Source: CAZTHL01 sp964613585 (GTDB taxonomy: Bacteria > Pseudomonadota > Alphaproteobacteria > DSM-16000 > Inquilinaceae). From it: DNA of 64,000 nucleotides. The stretch lies in assembly GCA_964613585.1 (NCBI GenBank), contig CAZTHL010000008.1:10577-74576 (forward strand), read 5' to 3'. The notes beneath the pieces were generated by a model, which was not told the DNA's origin, made no database searches, and saw only the letters and a program-made list of their open reading frames with translations. Below, piece by piece: positions 42,560-51,429 of this stretch (position 1 is its first letter; each line of letters starts with the position of its first letter). The position numbers and the translations under genes were made by a program.

Positions 42560-43543
42560 TCACCGCGCCCGCAGGAAATGCACGCTGAACAACTCTTCCG
42601 GGTCGGTCCAGCTGCGCTCGGCGTGCCACCCGTTGGCCGAGGCCAGGGCCACGAACTCGTCGACCGAGTACTTGCACGAGTCCTCGGTGTGAATGCTCTC
42701 GCCGGCGCGGAAGGCGAAGGCGCGGCCGGCGACCCGCACCATCTGCGCGCGCCGGCTCACCAGGTGCATCTCGACCCTGCCCTTGGCGGCCTCGTAGCGT
42801 GCCTCGTGGCGGAAGCCCGACAGGTCGAAGCTGCCGTCGAGCTCGCGGTTGATCCGGGCCAGGAGATTGAGGTTGAACGCCGCGGTCACGCCTTCCGAGT
42901 CGTTGTAGGCCGGCTCCAGGCGCGCCCGGTCCTTCTTGAGGTCGACGCCGATGACGAGGGCGCTGCCGTGCCCGAGCGTCCCGGCGGTGCGCGCCAGGAA
43001 CGCCCCCGCCTCGGCCGGTGGGAAGTTGCCGATGGTCGAGCCGGGGAAGAAGCCGATGCGGCTGTGCTCGTCCGAGGCTTCCGGCAACTCGAAGGCGGCG
43101 GTGTAGTCGGCGCACACCGGCCGCACCGGCAGGCCCGGGTAGTCCGCGGCCAGCGCCCGGGCCGACTCGAGCAGGTGATCGCGCGAGATGTCGACCGGGA
43201 TGTAGGCGGCCGGCTGCTCGAGCGCGTCGAGGATGATCCGCACCTTGGTGCTTGAGCCGCTGCCAAGCTCGATCAGGAAGCCACGCGGACCGATCAGCCC
43301 GGCGATCTCCCCGGCCCGCTCACGAAGGATCGCCATCTCGGTGCGGGTCGGATAGTACTCGTCAAGGTCGCAGATCCGGTCGAACAGCCGAGAGCCGCGC
43401 GCATCGTAGAAGTACTTGCTCGGAATGCGCTTCTGCGGCAGCGCCAAGCCCGCCAGAACGTCGGCCCGGAAGGCGTCGCCGTCGTCGGTGAAGTCGTCGT
43501 ACCCGGCGAGGGCCTCGGCCACCGCGCCCGCTCCGCTGCTCAT
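42560..43543 (-). CDS. egtD: L-histidine N-alpha-methyltransferase EgtD
   Basis: SAM-dependent enzyme (327 residues) that trimethylates histidine to hercynine, the first step of ergothioneine synthesis. Motifs: PQKRIPSKYFYDARGSRLFD with ICDLDEYYPTRTEMAIL, SAM site LIELGSGSSTKVRIILDAL, YIPVDISRDHLLESARALAA, RIGFFPGSTIGNFPPAEAGA, and YNDSEGVTAAFNLNLLARIN. The Tyr and Asn/Glu histidine contacts are in these segments. ATG at 43543 overlaps the egtB stop by one base (TGATG), so the two are translationally coupled. Confidence 0.95.
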   Translation of the reverse strand: MSSGAGAVAEALAGYDDFTDDGDAFRADVLAGLALPQKRIPSKYFYDARGSRLFDRICDLDEYYPTRTEMAILRERAGEIAGLIGPRGFLIELGSGSSTKVRIILDALEQPAAYIPVDISRDHLLESARALAADYPGLPVRPVCADYTAAFELPEASDEHSRIGFFPGSTIGNFPPAEAGAFLARTAGTLGHGSALVIGVDLKKDRARLEPAYNDSEGVTAAFNLNLLARINRELDGSFDLSGFRHEARYEAAKGRVEMHLVSRRAQMVRVAGRAFAFRAGESIHTEDSCKYSVDEFVALASANGWHAERSWTDPEELFSVHFLRAR

Positions 43544-44844
43544 CAGGCGTCCTCCGCCAGGCGCAGCCCGCTGAACTGCCAGCGCTGCTGCGGGTAGAAG
43601 AAGTTTCGGTAGGTGGCCCGGACATGGCCGTCCGGGGTGGCGCAGGAGCCGCCGCGCAGGACCATCTGGTTGCACATGAACTTGCCGTTGTACTCGCCCA
43701 CGGCCCCGGCCGGCGGCCGGTAGCCCGGATAAGGGCCGTACGGGCTCTGGGTCCATTCCCAGACATCGCCGAACAACTGGCGCGGGGCGTCGCCGGCCGG
43801 CGGCCCGACAAGCGGGCGCAGGAAGCCGCTGCCCACCGTGTTGCCCCGGACCGGCTGGCACGCCGCCGCGATCTCCCACTCCGCCTCCGACGGCAGCCGG
43901 GCGCCGGCCCAGCGGGCGAAGGCGTCGGCCTCGTAGAAGCTGACATGGCAGACCGGTGCCGCGGGCTCGATCGGACGCCGGCCGGCCAGGGTCATCGATC
44001 GCCAGCCCGTCTCCTCCTCGCGCCAGTAGCCGGGCGCCTGCCAGCCCTCGGCCTGGACCGTCGCCCAGCCGTCGGACAGCCACAGCTCCGGCCGCCGGTA
44101 GCCGCCGTCCTCCATGAAGCCGAGCCAGTCGGCGTTGGTCACCGGATGCGAGGCGAGCCGGAACGGCCGCAGCAGCACCTCGTGACGCGGCCCCTCGTTG
44201 TCGTAGGCGAAGCCGGTCCCGTCATGGCCGACGGGAACGATGCCGCCGGGGACTTCGTGCCAGCGCCGCTCGCCGCCTGCGCCTGTCCCCGCATCGGCGG
44301 TACGGTACGGGCGGTAGACCGGGCCGACGGGGTTCTGCGCGAGCAGATGGAGCAGGTCGGTCAGGACCAGCTCCTGGTGCTGCTGCTCGTGGTGCAGGCC
44401 AAGCTCCACCAGCGCCGCGATCTCCGCGGCATGCGGCGCCGGCGGATCGGCCAGCAGGTCGACCATGGCGGCGTCGACATGGCCACGGTAGGCGCCGACC
44501 TCGGCCACCGAGGGCCGGGTGATCATGCCGCGCTCGGGCCGCGGGTGCCGGGCACCGACGGCCTCGTAGTAGGAATTGAACAGGAAGCCGAACGCCGGGT
44601 CGAACACGGCGTAGCCGGGCCGGAAGCGCTGCAGCAGGAAGGTCTCGAAGAACCAGGTCGTGTGCGCGCGATGCCACTTCACGGGGCTGGCGTCAGGCAT
44701 CGACTGGACAACCTGATCCTCCGGCGACAGCGGCGCCGCCAGGGCCTCGGTGTCGCCACGCACGCGGCGAAACCGGGGAACCAGGGTCTCCAGCCGGTCC
44801 GGGGGCAGACGATCCGTGCCTACCGGCTGATCGGGTGGCGCCAT
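43543..44844 (-). CDS. egtB: Ergothioneine biosynthesis sulfoxide synthase EgtB
   Basis: Non-haem iron enzyme (433 residues) that joins hercynine to a thiol (gamma-glutamylcysteine or cysteine) as a sulfoxide. The N-terminal DinB-like domain has VKWHRAHTTWFFETFLLQRF and HHEQQHQELVLTDLLHLLAQ, giving the three-His iron site. The C-terminal FGE-like domain includes ARLPSEAEWEIAAACQPVRG, FGDVWEWTQSPYGPYPGYRP, and GEYNGKFMCNQMVLRGGSCA. The start ATG at 44844 has AGGAGAGGAG upstream; the longer frame is not needed. The sulfoxide lyase EgtE and EgtC are not nearby. Confidence 0.95.
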   Translation of the reverse strand: MAPPDQPVGTDRLPPDRLETLVPRFRRVRGDTEALAAPLSPEDQVVQSMPDASPVKWHRAHTTWFFETFLLQRFRPGYAVFDPAFGFLFNSYYEAVGARHPRPERGMITRPSVAEVGAYRGHVDAAMVDLLADPPAPHAAEIAALVELGLHHEQQHQELVLTDLLHLLAQNPVGPVYRPYRTADAGTGAGGERRWHEVPGGIVPVGHDGTGFAYDNEGPRHEVLLRPFRLASHPVTNADWLGFMEDGGYRRPELWLSDGWATVQAEGWQAPGYWREEETGWRSMTLAGRRPIEPAAPVCHVSFYEADAFARWAGARLPSEAEWEIAAACQPVRGNTVGSGFLRPLVGPPAGDAPRQLFGDVWEWTQSPYGPYPGYRPPAGAVGEYNGKFMCNQMVLRGGSCATPDGHVRATYRNFFYPQQRWQFSGLRLAEDA

Positions 44845-45203
44845 CGTGGAGCTCCTCTCCTGGGGTCGGCGCTGCCGGGCAGGCGCACCATAACGATGGA
44901 TTTGGTCACCATGACAGGGGAGATTTGCCGGCATTCGCGGATTTTCCGTGACAAACCGGAGAATTTGCGCGGATCCGCTACACAGCGCGGCGCAATTGAG
45001 ACAAACCGCCGCACAAGCGAGACATACGGTCGAACGATCGGGGCCGCACCGTCATTCCGGGCGGGTCTCCCCGGCTGCTCGACGGCGTCCGCGTCACCGG
45101 GGACGCCCGCGTCGCCGACGCGGTATGGCAAGGCCGGCGCGCGCGGTGCAGGATGGTGTCCCAAGGATAAGCGGGCGCCGCTCGAGCGGTTCCGCCCCCA
45201 ACG
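44845..45203. other. Divergent intergenic region (egtBD / hydroxyacid dehydrogenase)
   Basis: These 359 bases hold no supported gene. A part around 44890-45020 is locally AT-rich with repeated GACAAAC words (44951 and 45001), a likely promoter area for the leftward egt operon. A short GAGCGGTTCCGCC near 45185 resembles a piece of the dispersed repeat arm but is too short to call. Confidence 0.5.
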
Positions 45204-46196
45204 ATGATCAGGCGTCCACCGCCCATGCTTCGGCTGCGCAAGCCCGTCGTGCTCGTGTCCCGCAGGCTGCCGTCCGCGGTCGAGCAGCGGCTGTGGCGCG
45301 ACTACCGCCCCCTGCTGAACGAGACCGACACGCCCTATGACGCCGCCACGCTGGTGCGGCGCGCCGACGGCGCCGACGCCCTCCTGGTGTGCGGCACCGA
45401 CACCCTGTCCGCCGAGGTGATCGAGGCCTTGCCCCGGCAGGTGAAGGCGGTCGCCACCTTCTCGGTCGGCTACGACCATATCGACCTGGACGCGGCGGCC
45501 CGACGCGGCCTGACCGTCACCAACACGCCCGATGTGCTGACCGACGCGACGGCGGAGGTGGCCATCCTGCTGCTGCTGGCCGCCGCCCGCGGCGCCTCGG
45601 CCGCCGAGCGCAAGGTGCGGGCGGGCCGCTGGCAGGGCTGGGCGCCGACTGCCGAGCTCGGCCTTCAGCTCAGCGGCAGGACGCTCGGCATCGTCGGAAT
45701 GGGCCGGATCGGCCGCGCCACCGCCCACCGCGCCCGCGCCTTCGGCATGACGATCCGCTACACGAGCCCGGACCGGCTGCCGCCGGAGCTCGAGCAGGGT
45801 GCCACCTACCACGCCCGCGTCGAGGACATGCTGCCGGCGACGCCGTTCCTGTCGCTGCACTGCCCGCTGACACCGCGCACCCGCCACCTGCTGGACGATC
45901 ACCGGCTCGGGCTGCTGCCGGACGGCGCGGTCGTGGTCAACACCGCGCGCGGGCCGGTCATCCACGACGCGGCGCTGATTCGGGCGCTGCGCTCGGGCAA
46001 GGTGGCGGCGGCCGGCCTCGATGTCTTCACCGGCGAGCCGCGGCTCAACCCCGGCTACCTCGCGCTCGAGAATGTCGTGCTGCTGCCGCACATCGGCAGC
46101 GCCACCCGCGAGACCCGTGACGCGATGGGCTTCTGCGCCCTCGATAATCTCGATGCGGCGCTGGCGGGGCGCGAGCCGCCGAACCGCGTCGTCTGA
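45204..46196 (+). CDS. D-2-hydroxyacid dehydrogenase (glyoxylate/hydroxypyruvate reductase-like)
   Basis: A 330-residue NAD(P)H-dependent D-isomer-specific dehydrogenase, paralogous to the product of 32057-33046. Motifs: VATFSVGYDHIDLDAAARRG, nucleotide fold LGIVGMGRIGRATAHRARAF, catalytic Arg in VVNTARGPVIHDAALI, Glu in GLDVFTGEPRLNPGYL, and His in VVLLPHIGSATRETRD. Reaction class is certain; the physiological substrate is inferred. ATG at 45204 (MIRRPPPMLRLRKPVVLVSR) or the Met at 45225, which gives a more typical N-terminus. Confidence 0.9.
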   Translation: MIRRPPPMLRLRKPVVLVSRRLPSAVEQRLWRDYRPLLNETDTPYDAATLVRRADGADALLVCGTDTLSAEVIEALPRQVKAVATFSVGYDHIDLDAAARRGLTVTNTPDVLTDATAEVAILLLLAAARGASAAERKVRAGRWQGWAPTAELGLQLSGRTLGIVGMGRIGRATAHRARAFGMTIRYTSPDRLPPELEQGATYHARVEDMLPATPFLSLHCPLTPRTRHLLDDHRLGLLPDGAVVVNTARGPVIHDAALIRALRSGKVAAAGLDVFTGEPRLNPGYLALENVVLLPHIGSATRETRDAMGFCALDNLDAALAGREPPNRVV

Positions 46197-46357
46197 GCCG
46201 CCGGGCGCCGGCGTCCGGGCCGTCGACGCCGGCGGCACGGCAAGGGCGGCCCGGATGGCGAGGCGACCGACCCGGGACGCACGCACGGCTCAATTTGCAG
46301 CGAGGCAATACGCATCAAGGATTTTTCCGGAGCATCGGCGTCCCTGAAGGACCGCGC

Positions 46358-46396
46358 ATGTCCAGCATCACGGTCCGAAATCCCGATGACAACTGA
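46358..46396 (+). pseudogene. Remnant of a FitA/VapB-type antitoxin
   Basis: Encodes MSSITVRNPDDN followed by a stop. This matches the start of ribbon-helix-helix FitA-type antitoxins (M-SITIRNLDD...). A GAAGGA ribosome-binding site precedes it. The stop falls in a 13-bp tandem duplication (GATGACAACTGAG at 46384 and 46397). The rest of the antitoxin is missing. A PIN-toxin remnant follows 80 bp later. Confidence 0.55.
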
Positions 46397-46477
46397 GGAT
46401 GACAACTGAGTTTGCGTCCCCAGGCGTGGTGTAGGAGCCGGCCGCGCGCGGAGCCCCCGGCGTAGCGCAGCGCGCGG

Positions 46478-46753
46478 CCGGCGGCGCGACCGGCTCATCG
46501 CCGGGATCGACACCATGATCGATCAGGACTTCACCGGCCGTGTGCTGCCCTTCGACAACGCCGCCGCGAGGGCCCTCGCCACCATCGCCGCCGCCCGCCG
46601 CGCCGCTGGCCGCTCGTCATGCAGGCCGCTCGCCGCTCGTCATGCAGGCCGAGTGCCAGATCGCGGCCATCGCCCGACCCCCCGCCCCGGCGGTGGCGAC
46701 GCGGAACGTCGAAGACCTCGCCGGGAACGGGATCGAGGTTCTGAGTCCATGGT
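46478..46753 (+). pseudogene. Frameshifted VapC/FitB-type PIN-domain toxin fragment
   Basis: One frame reads DRLIAGIDTMIDQDFTGRVL then PFDNAAARALATIAAARRAA, the usual second half of VapC. After a 23-bp tandem duplication (GCCGCT.GCCGCTCGTCATGCAG, twice, 46602-46647) and a one-base deletion the sequence resumes in another frame as MQAECQIAAIARPPAPAVAT, RNVEDLAGNGIEVLSPW, the expected C-terminus. The N-terminal half is absent. It is dead as a ribonuclease toxin. Confidence 0.7.
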
Positions 46754-46756
46754 GCC

Positions 46757-46858
46757 CGCTCACCGCTCCAATGATGCCCGCTCACCGCTCCAATGGTGGT
46801 CGCTCACCGCTCCAATGGTGGTCGCTCACCGCTCCAATGGTGGTCGCTCACCGCTCCA
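46757..46858. repeat. Tandem array, 22-bp unit, about 4.6 copies
   Basis: CGCTCACCGCTCCA begins at 46757, 46779, 46801, 46823 and 46845, exactly 22 bp apart, with spacers ATGATGCC in the first and ATGGTGGT in the later copies. The last three spacers are identical, so recent amplification is likely. It starts directly after the last codon of the decayed PIN toxin and ends 70 bp from the cyclase gene stop. Confidence 0.95.
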
Positions 46859-46927
46859 TAGGCATCCCGGCCGCCCGACGGACATCCTCGTCGTCGCCCG
46901 CGGGACGCCATCATTGCCCCGGCACGG

Positions 46928-49900
46928 TCAGCGCGCGCGTGCACCGGGCGGGGCGACGCCGCCTCCCGCCGATCCGTCGAGCGCCGCGTCGAGCGCCGGC
47001 AGCGCCGCGGCGATGCCGATGCGCCGGGCCTCGTCGCGCAGGCGGCGCAGCTCATCGACCACCTCGGCATCGCGGCGGCCCGCGGCGACGGCCGCCAGGA
47101 CGCGGGCACGGGCGATGAAGACGTCGGCCCAGGGCACCGGTTCGGGCCGGGTCGCCTCCTCCAGCGCCGCGCCGTGGCGCAGCGCCTCGGCCGGGTCGCC
47201 GGCGGCGAGGCACGCCTCCATCGCGTCACGGCGGAACCAGAGGACGTTGTGCGCCACCGCGCCGCGCCCGAGCAGGTCCTCCCCTTCGGCCAGCGCCGCG
47301 CGCCGCTCGGCCGCTTCGCCGCTGATCAGGGCGAGGAGGGCGAGCAGCCGCGGCCCGATGAAGCCGAGATCACCGCGCCGCGCCAGGGTCAGCGCCTCGG
47401 CCAGCCACGGTCCCGCCTCGTCGCGCCGCCGCGGGTCGTGCCAGCCGGCGCGCGCCTGCTCATAAAGCCCGTAGCAGCGGAACCGGTCGTTGCCGAGCGC
47501 CTCGGCGATGGCCAGGGCGCTCTCGATCTCCGCCAGGGCGGCCTCGGCCTCACCGCGATCGACCAGGCACTCCCCCAGGATCAGCCGCGCCACCATGGCC
47601 GTGCGCGCGTTGCCCACCCGGTCGGCGGTGTCGGCCGCCTGCCGCAGATCCGCGAAGGCGCCCTCGAGATCGTTCAGGTACCGGCGCAGATTGCCCATCA
47701 TGTGCATGCTGCCGACCTCGATGCGGCCGAAGCCGTGCCGGCGGCACAGGGCCCGGCAGTGCCGGAAGTGCTTCAGCGACAGGCGGAAGCGCCCGGCGCC
47801 GTAGTAGGCGTCGCCGATGCCGCTCAGGGCGCGCGCCTGCCATTCCGGGTCGCCGGCCCGGCGCGCCTGGTCGAGTGCCCCCTGATGCTGGGCGAGGCAG
47901 CCCTCGACGTCGCCGGCGGCATAGAGCAGGCAGCCGCGGTAATAGCCGATCTGCGACCGCTCGAGCGAAGCGTCCTCGGCGATGGCCAGCGGCTCGGCCG
48001 CCGCGAGCGCCTCCATGCCCTCGGCGTGGCCGCCGACCAGCCGCACCCCCGCGGCGATGCCGATCAGCGCCCGGCAGCGGGCCGGCGTCTCGGAGGTCTC
48101 GTCGAGACACGCCCGAAAGGCGTCGATCGACGGCCGTGGCCGGCCGAGCTCGCGCAGCAGGTCGGCCCGCATCAGCGCCAGGGCGGTGCGATCGCGGCCC
48201 GGCGCCGCCAGCGCGAGGCCCCGCTCGCACAAGGCCAGGGCTCGCTCGAAGCGAAGCTGCCGGGTCTCGACAGCGGCCGCCCGGGCATGGGCCGCCGGCG
48301 CCCCGGGATCCGCGGCGCGGCCGAGATGCTCGGCCCGCAGCGCCGGGTCGTCGTCGCCGTGCCAGTCGGCCGCCTTGCGGTGCCAGCCGCGGCGCATCTC
48401 GCGCAGGAGCGAGTCGTACACGGCATCGCGGATCAGCGCATGCGCGAACAGCAGGCCGTCGCCGTGCGGGCGCAGCAGCCCCCGGTCGATCAGGCGGGCC
48501 GGGTCGTAGCCGGTGTCGCCGATCAGATGGCGCAGGCCATCGAGGGAGAAGCGCTGGCCGAGCACCGACGCCGCCTGCAGCGCGTGCCGGTCCGCCGGCT
48601 CGAGCCGGTCGAGGCGGGCCTGGGTCAGGCTCTGCACCGAGCCCGGCACCGGCTCCGCCGCATCGCCCGCATGCCGCAGCAACTGCTCGAGAAACAGCGG
48701 GTTGCCGTCGGCCCGGGCGAGGCAGCGCTCGATCACGGTTTCGTCGAACCGGCCCATGGCGCGCGCCAGAGCGAGGCCGTCCTCCGGCCGCATCGGTCCC
48801 AGGTCGACCGTGCTCACCCCGGTCCCGCCGGCCGCGGCGCGCCAGCGGGCATCGAGCGGATCGCCCTCGAGGCGCGAGGTCAGGACCAGCAGCGCCGGGC
48901 AGCCGGCCACCGCGGCCGCGAGGCCCGACAGGTGGTCGAGGGTCACGGCATCCGCCCAGTGCACGTCCTCGACCGCCACCATCTGGGGCCGCCGGGCGCT
49001 GCGGCGGCTGAGCAGGGTCGCCCAGGTTCGCCGCTTGCCCAGCCGGCGCGCGGCGTTGTCCATGGCATTGTTGAGCGCCCGCAGCTCCGGTGGCTGAGGC
49101 CGGTCGAGCAGGTCGTTCAGGTGCACGACATCGTCGGCGTCGACCAGCCCCTCGGCCACGGCGGCGGCCGCCGCCCGGCCGATCGCGCCCGCGTCCGCCG
49201 AGCGGTCGAGGCCGAGCAGGCCGCGGACCAGCACGCGCACGGCGTCCCGACCGCGGCCGGCGCCGAGGTCGAGCACCAGGGCGCAATGCCGGTCGAACCC
49301 GTGCTCGCCGGCCAGGCGCAGCCATTCCTCGAGCAGGCGGCTCTTGCCGATGCCGGCCTCGCCGCGTAGGTGCACGACGCGGCCGCTGCCGGTCCGGCGC
49401 GTGGCGGCGAGCAGGGCCTCGAACTGCGCCATCTCGCCCTGCCGGCCGATCAGGGGCCGCCGGGGCGCCGCCGCCGGGGCGCGCAGGCCGGACAGCCGCC
49501 AGGCGCGCACCGGCTCGGCGAAGCCCTCGACCGTCAGGGCGCCGGCGTCCTCCCCCTCGATCCGGTCCATGAGCACGCGGCGCACCCGATCGGAGACCAG
49601 GATCTCGTCCGGCCGCGCGGCATCGCTGAGCCGGGACGCCAGGTTCACCGACTGGCCGGTCACGGTGTAGCCGGAGCGGCCGGCGTCACCGGTGCCGCCG
49701 GCGAGGACCTGGCCGCTGGCAATGCCGACATGCACCGCCAGCGGCCGCCCTTGCTCGGCGCTCAGCGGCGCCATGGCCTCGCGCACGGCCAGCGCCGCCC
49801 GGACCGCCCGCTCGGCGTCGTTGTCATGAGCCACCGGCGCGCCGAACACGGCCATGACGCCGTCGCCCAGGTGCTTGTCGATCCAGCCGCCATGCTCGAC

Positions 49901-50257
49901 GATCCGCCGGTCCACGGCGGCCAGGAAGGCGCTCAGGAGCGCGTGCAGGCTCTCCGGATCGAGCTCGCGCGAGAGCCGGGTGAAGCCGCACAGGTCGGCG
50001 AACATCACCGTCGCCGGCCGCAGCGCGCGGGCGTCCGGGACCGCCGGCGCGCCCGGCCCGGCCGGCGCCGACCTGTCCGCCGCGTCCAGGACGGCGATGG
50101 CGCGCAGCAGCCGCTTGCGGTAGCCGAGCGTGACGCCGAGCTTCTCAAGGTCGGACTCGGTCAGCTCGGGCAGGACCTCGCCGTCGATATCGGCCGCCCG
50201 GAACGCCTCGGCATAGCGCTCCAGCCCCATACCTTCCAGCCACGCTTCGACGTCCAT
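46928..50257 (-). CDS. SAM-domain/adenylate cyclase-like/ATPase/TPR signalling protein
   Basis: A 1109-residue multidomain protein. Residues 1-60 form a SAM domain (VEAWLEGMGLERYAEAFRAA, LTESDLEKLGVTLGYRKRLL). About 80-250 is a class III nucleotide cyclase domain (ATVMFADLCGFTRLSRELDP, GGWIDKHLGDGVMAVFGAPV, VTGQSVNLASRLSDAARPDE). About 265-600 is an AAA/STAND ATPase with P-loop HLRGEAGIGKSRLLEEWLRL and VAVEDVHWADAVTLDHLSGL. The rest is TPR-like helices. The cyclase keeps the two metal Asp residues (FADLCGF, GDGVMA), so activity is plausible. Such proteins are usually cytoplasmic stress or chemical sensors; the input is unknown. Confidence 0.9.
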   Translation of the reverse strand: MDVEAWLEGMGLERYAEAFRAADIDGEVLPELTESDLEKLGVTLGYRKRLLRAIAVLDAADRSAPAGPGAPAVPDARALRPATVMFADLCGFTRLSRELDPESLHALLSAFLAAVDRRIVEHGGWIDKHLGDGVMAVFGAPVAHDNDAERAVRAALAVREAMAPLSAEQGRPLAVHVGIASGQVLAGGTGDAGRSGYTVTGQSVNLASRLSDAARPDEILVSDRVRRVLMDRIEGEDAGALTVEGFAEPVRAWRLSGLRAPAAAPRRPLIGRQGEMAQFEALLAATRRTGSGRVVHLRGEAGIGKSRLLEEWLRLAGEHGFDRHCALVLDLGAGRGRDAVRVLVRGLLGLDRSADAGAIGRAAAAAVAEGLVDADDVVHLNDLLDRPQPPELRALNNAMDNAARRLGKRRTWATLLSRRSARRPQMVAVEDVHWADAVTLDHLSGLAAAVAGCPALLVLTSRLEGDPLDARWRAAAGGTGVSTVDLGPMRPEDGLALARAMGRFDETVIERCLARADGNPLFLEQLLRHAGDAAEPVPGSVQSLTQARLDRLEPADRHALQAASVLGQRFSLDGLRHLIGDTGYDPARLIDRGLLRPHGDGLLFAHALIRDAVYDSLLREMRRGWHRKAADWHGDDDPALRAEHLGRAADPGAPAAHARAAAVETRQLRFERALALCERGLALAAPGRDRTALALMRADLLRELGRPRPSIDAFRACLDETSETPARCRALIGIAAGVRLVGGHAEGMEALAAAEPLAIAEDASLERSQIGYYRGCLLYAAGDVEGCLAQHQGALDQARRAGDPEWQARALSGIGDAYYGAGRFRLSLKHFRHCRALCRRHGFGRIEVGSMHMMGNLRRYLNDLEGAFADLRQAADTADRVGNARTAMVARLILGECLVDRGEAEAALAEIESALAIAEALGNDRFRCYGLYEQARAGWHDPRRRDEAGPWLAEALTLARRGDLGFIGPRLLALLALISGEAAERRAALAEGEDLLGRGAVAHNVLWFRRDAMEACLAAGDPAEALRHGAALEEATRPEPVPWADVFIARARVLAAVAAGRRDAEVVDELRRLRDEARRIGIAAALPALDAALDGSAGGGVAPPGARAR

Positions 50258-50415
50258 GACCCGGTAGAACGCTCGCCCTGCCCCAGGGCGGCAGCTTACC
50301 GGAAATCCCCGGCCGGCTCGACGCCGCCGATCCCGACGGCGGGGCGCGCCAGGCGCGTTGCGCTGCCCGAGCCCTTCATGGCATCACCCTCGGGCCACTT
50401 GCCGATGCTCCCGCG

Positions 50416-51429
50416 ATGCCCGTCCCTGCCCTGTCGCCGCTGGCCGTCTTCCTCGCCTGCGCGCTCATCAGCGTGGTCGCCACGCGGCTCCTGCTGGGGG
50501 TCCTGCGCGACCGGGTGCTGGACCGCCCGAACCCGCGCAGCAGCCACAGCCGGCCGATCCCGCGCGGCGGCGGCTGGGGCGTGCTGGCGGCGCTGCTGCC
50601 GGCCTGGGTCGGGATCGCCCTCGGCGCCGGCGAGCCCGGCCTCCTGGTGGTGCTGGCGGCGGCCGGACTGCTGCTCGCCGTCTCCTGGATCGACGATGTC
50701 CGCGGCCTGTCCCCGGCGGTCCGCCTGCCCGCCCATGCCGTCGCGGTCGCCCTCGGCCTCCTGGCGCTGCCGGCCGAGCAGGCGGTGCTCCAGGGCTGGC
50801 TGCCGCTGTGGCTCGACCGCGCCGTCGCCGGGCTGGCCTGGCTCTGGTTCGTCAATCTCTACAACTTCATGGACGGGATCGACGGCATCGCCGGCGGCGA
50901 GACCATCACCATCGGCCTCGGCCTGGCGCTGGTTCTGGCGCTGAGCGCAGGCGGCCAGCCGCCGGTGCTTCTGGCCATGGCGCTCGCCGGGGCGGCCTGC
51001 GGGTTCCTGGTGTGGAACTGGCACCCGGCGCGGATCTTCCTGGGCGATGTCGGCAGCGTGCCGATCGGCTTCCTCGCCGGCTACCTGCTGCTCGACGCGG
51101 CCGGCCGGGGCCTGTGGGCGCCGGCGCTGATCCTGCCCGGCTACTTCCTGGCCGACGCCACCGTGACGCTGCTGCGCCGGCTGATGCGCGGCGACCGGAT
51201 CTGGCGCCCGCACCGCGAGCACTACTACCAGAGGATGGTACGCGCCGGCGCCCGGCATGACTGGGTCGTCCGACGCGTCCTGACGCTCAACCTCGCGCTG
51301 ATCGGCCTCAGCGTGGTGGCGGCCTCGGCCGGTCCGGCCGGCGCGGCCCTGGCGGTGGCGGCGGGCGCCTCGCTGGTGGCCGGCCTGCTGCTGCGCTTCG
51401 CCACCCTCAGTCGGGGCGCGCCGGCATGA
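50416..51429 (+). CDS. Polyprenyl-phosphate glycosyl-1-phosphate transferase (WecA/MraY family)
   Basis: A 337-residue membrane enzyme of glycosyltransferase family 4, which loads UDP-HexNAc onto undecaprenyl phosphate to start O-antigen or other envelope polysaccharide synthesis. Motifs: DRPNPRSSHSRPIPRGGGWG near residue 36-55, the DDxxD-like SWIDDVRGLSPAVRLPAHAV, NLYNFMDGIDGIAGGETITI, WHPARIFLGDVGSVPIGFLA and the His-rich loop WRPHREHYYQR. About ten hydrophobic helices. ATGA overlap with the epimerase gene. Confidence 0.92.
   Translation: MPVPALSPLAVFLACALISVVATRLLLGVLRDRVLDRPNPRSSHSRPIPRGGGWGVLAALLPAWVGIALGAGEPGLLVVLAAAGLLLAVSWIDDVRGLSPAVRLPAHAVAVALGLLALPAEQAVLQGWLPLWLDRAVAGLAWLWFVNLYNFMDGIDGIAGGETITIGLGLALVLALSAGGQPPVLLAMALAGAACGFLVWNWHPARIFLGDVGSVPIGFLAGYLLLDAAGRGLWAPALILPGYFLADATVTLLRRLMRGDRIWRPHREHYYQRMVRAGARHDWVVRRVLTLNLALIGLSVVAASAGPAGAALAVAAGASLVAGLLLRFATLSRGAPA

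Noticed and set aside
45180..45197. GAGCGGTTCCGCC as a further copy of the dispersed repeat
   Set aside because: Only about a dozen bases match and there is no second arm.
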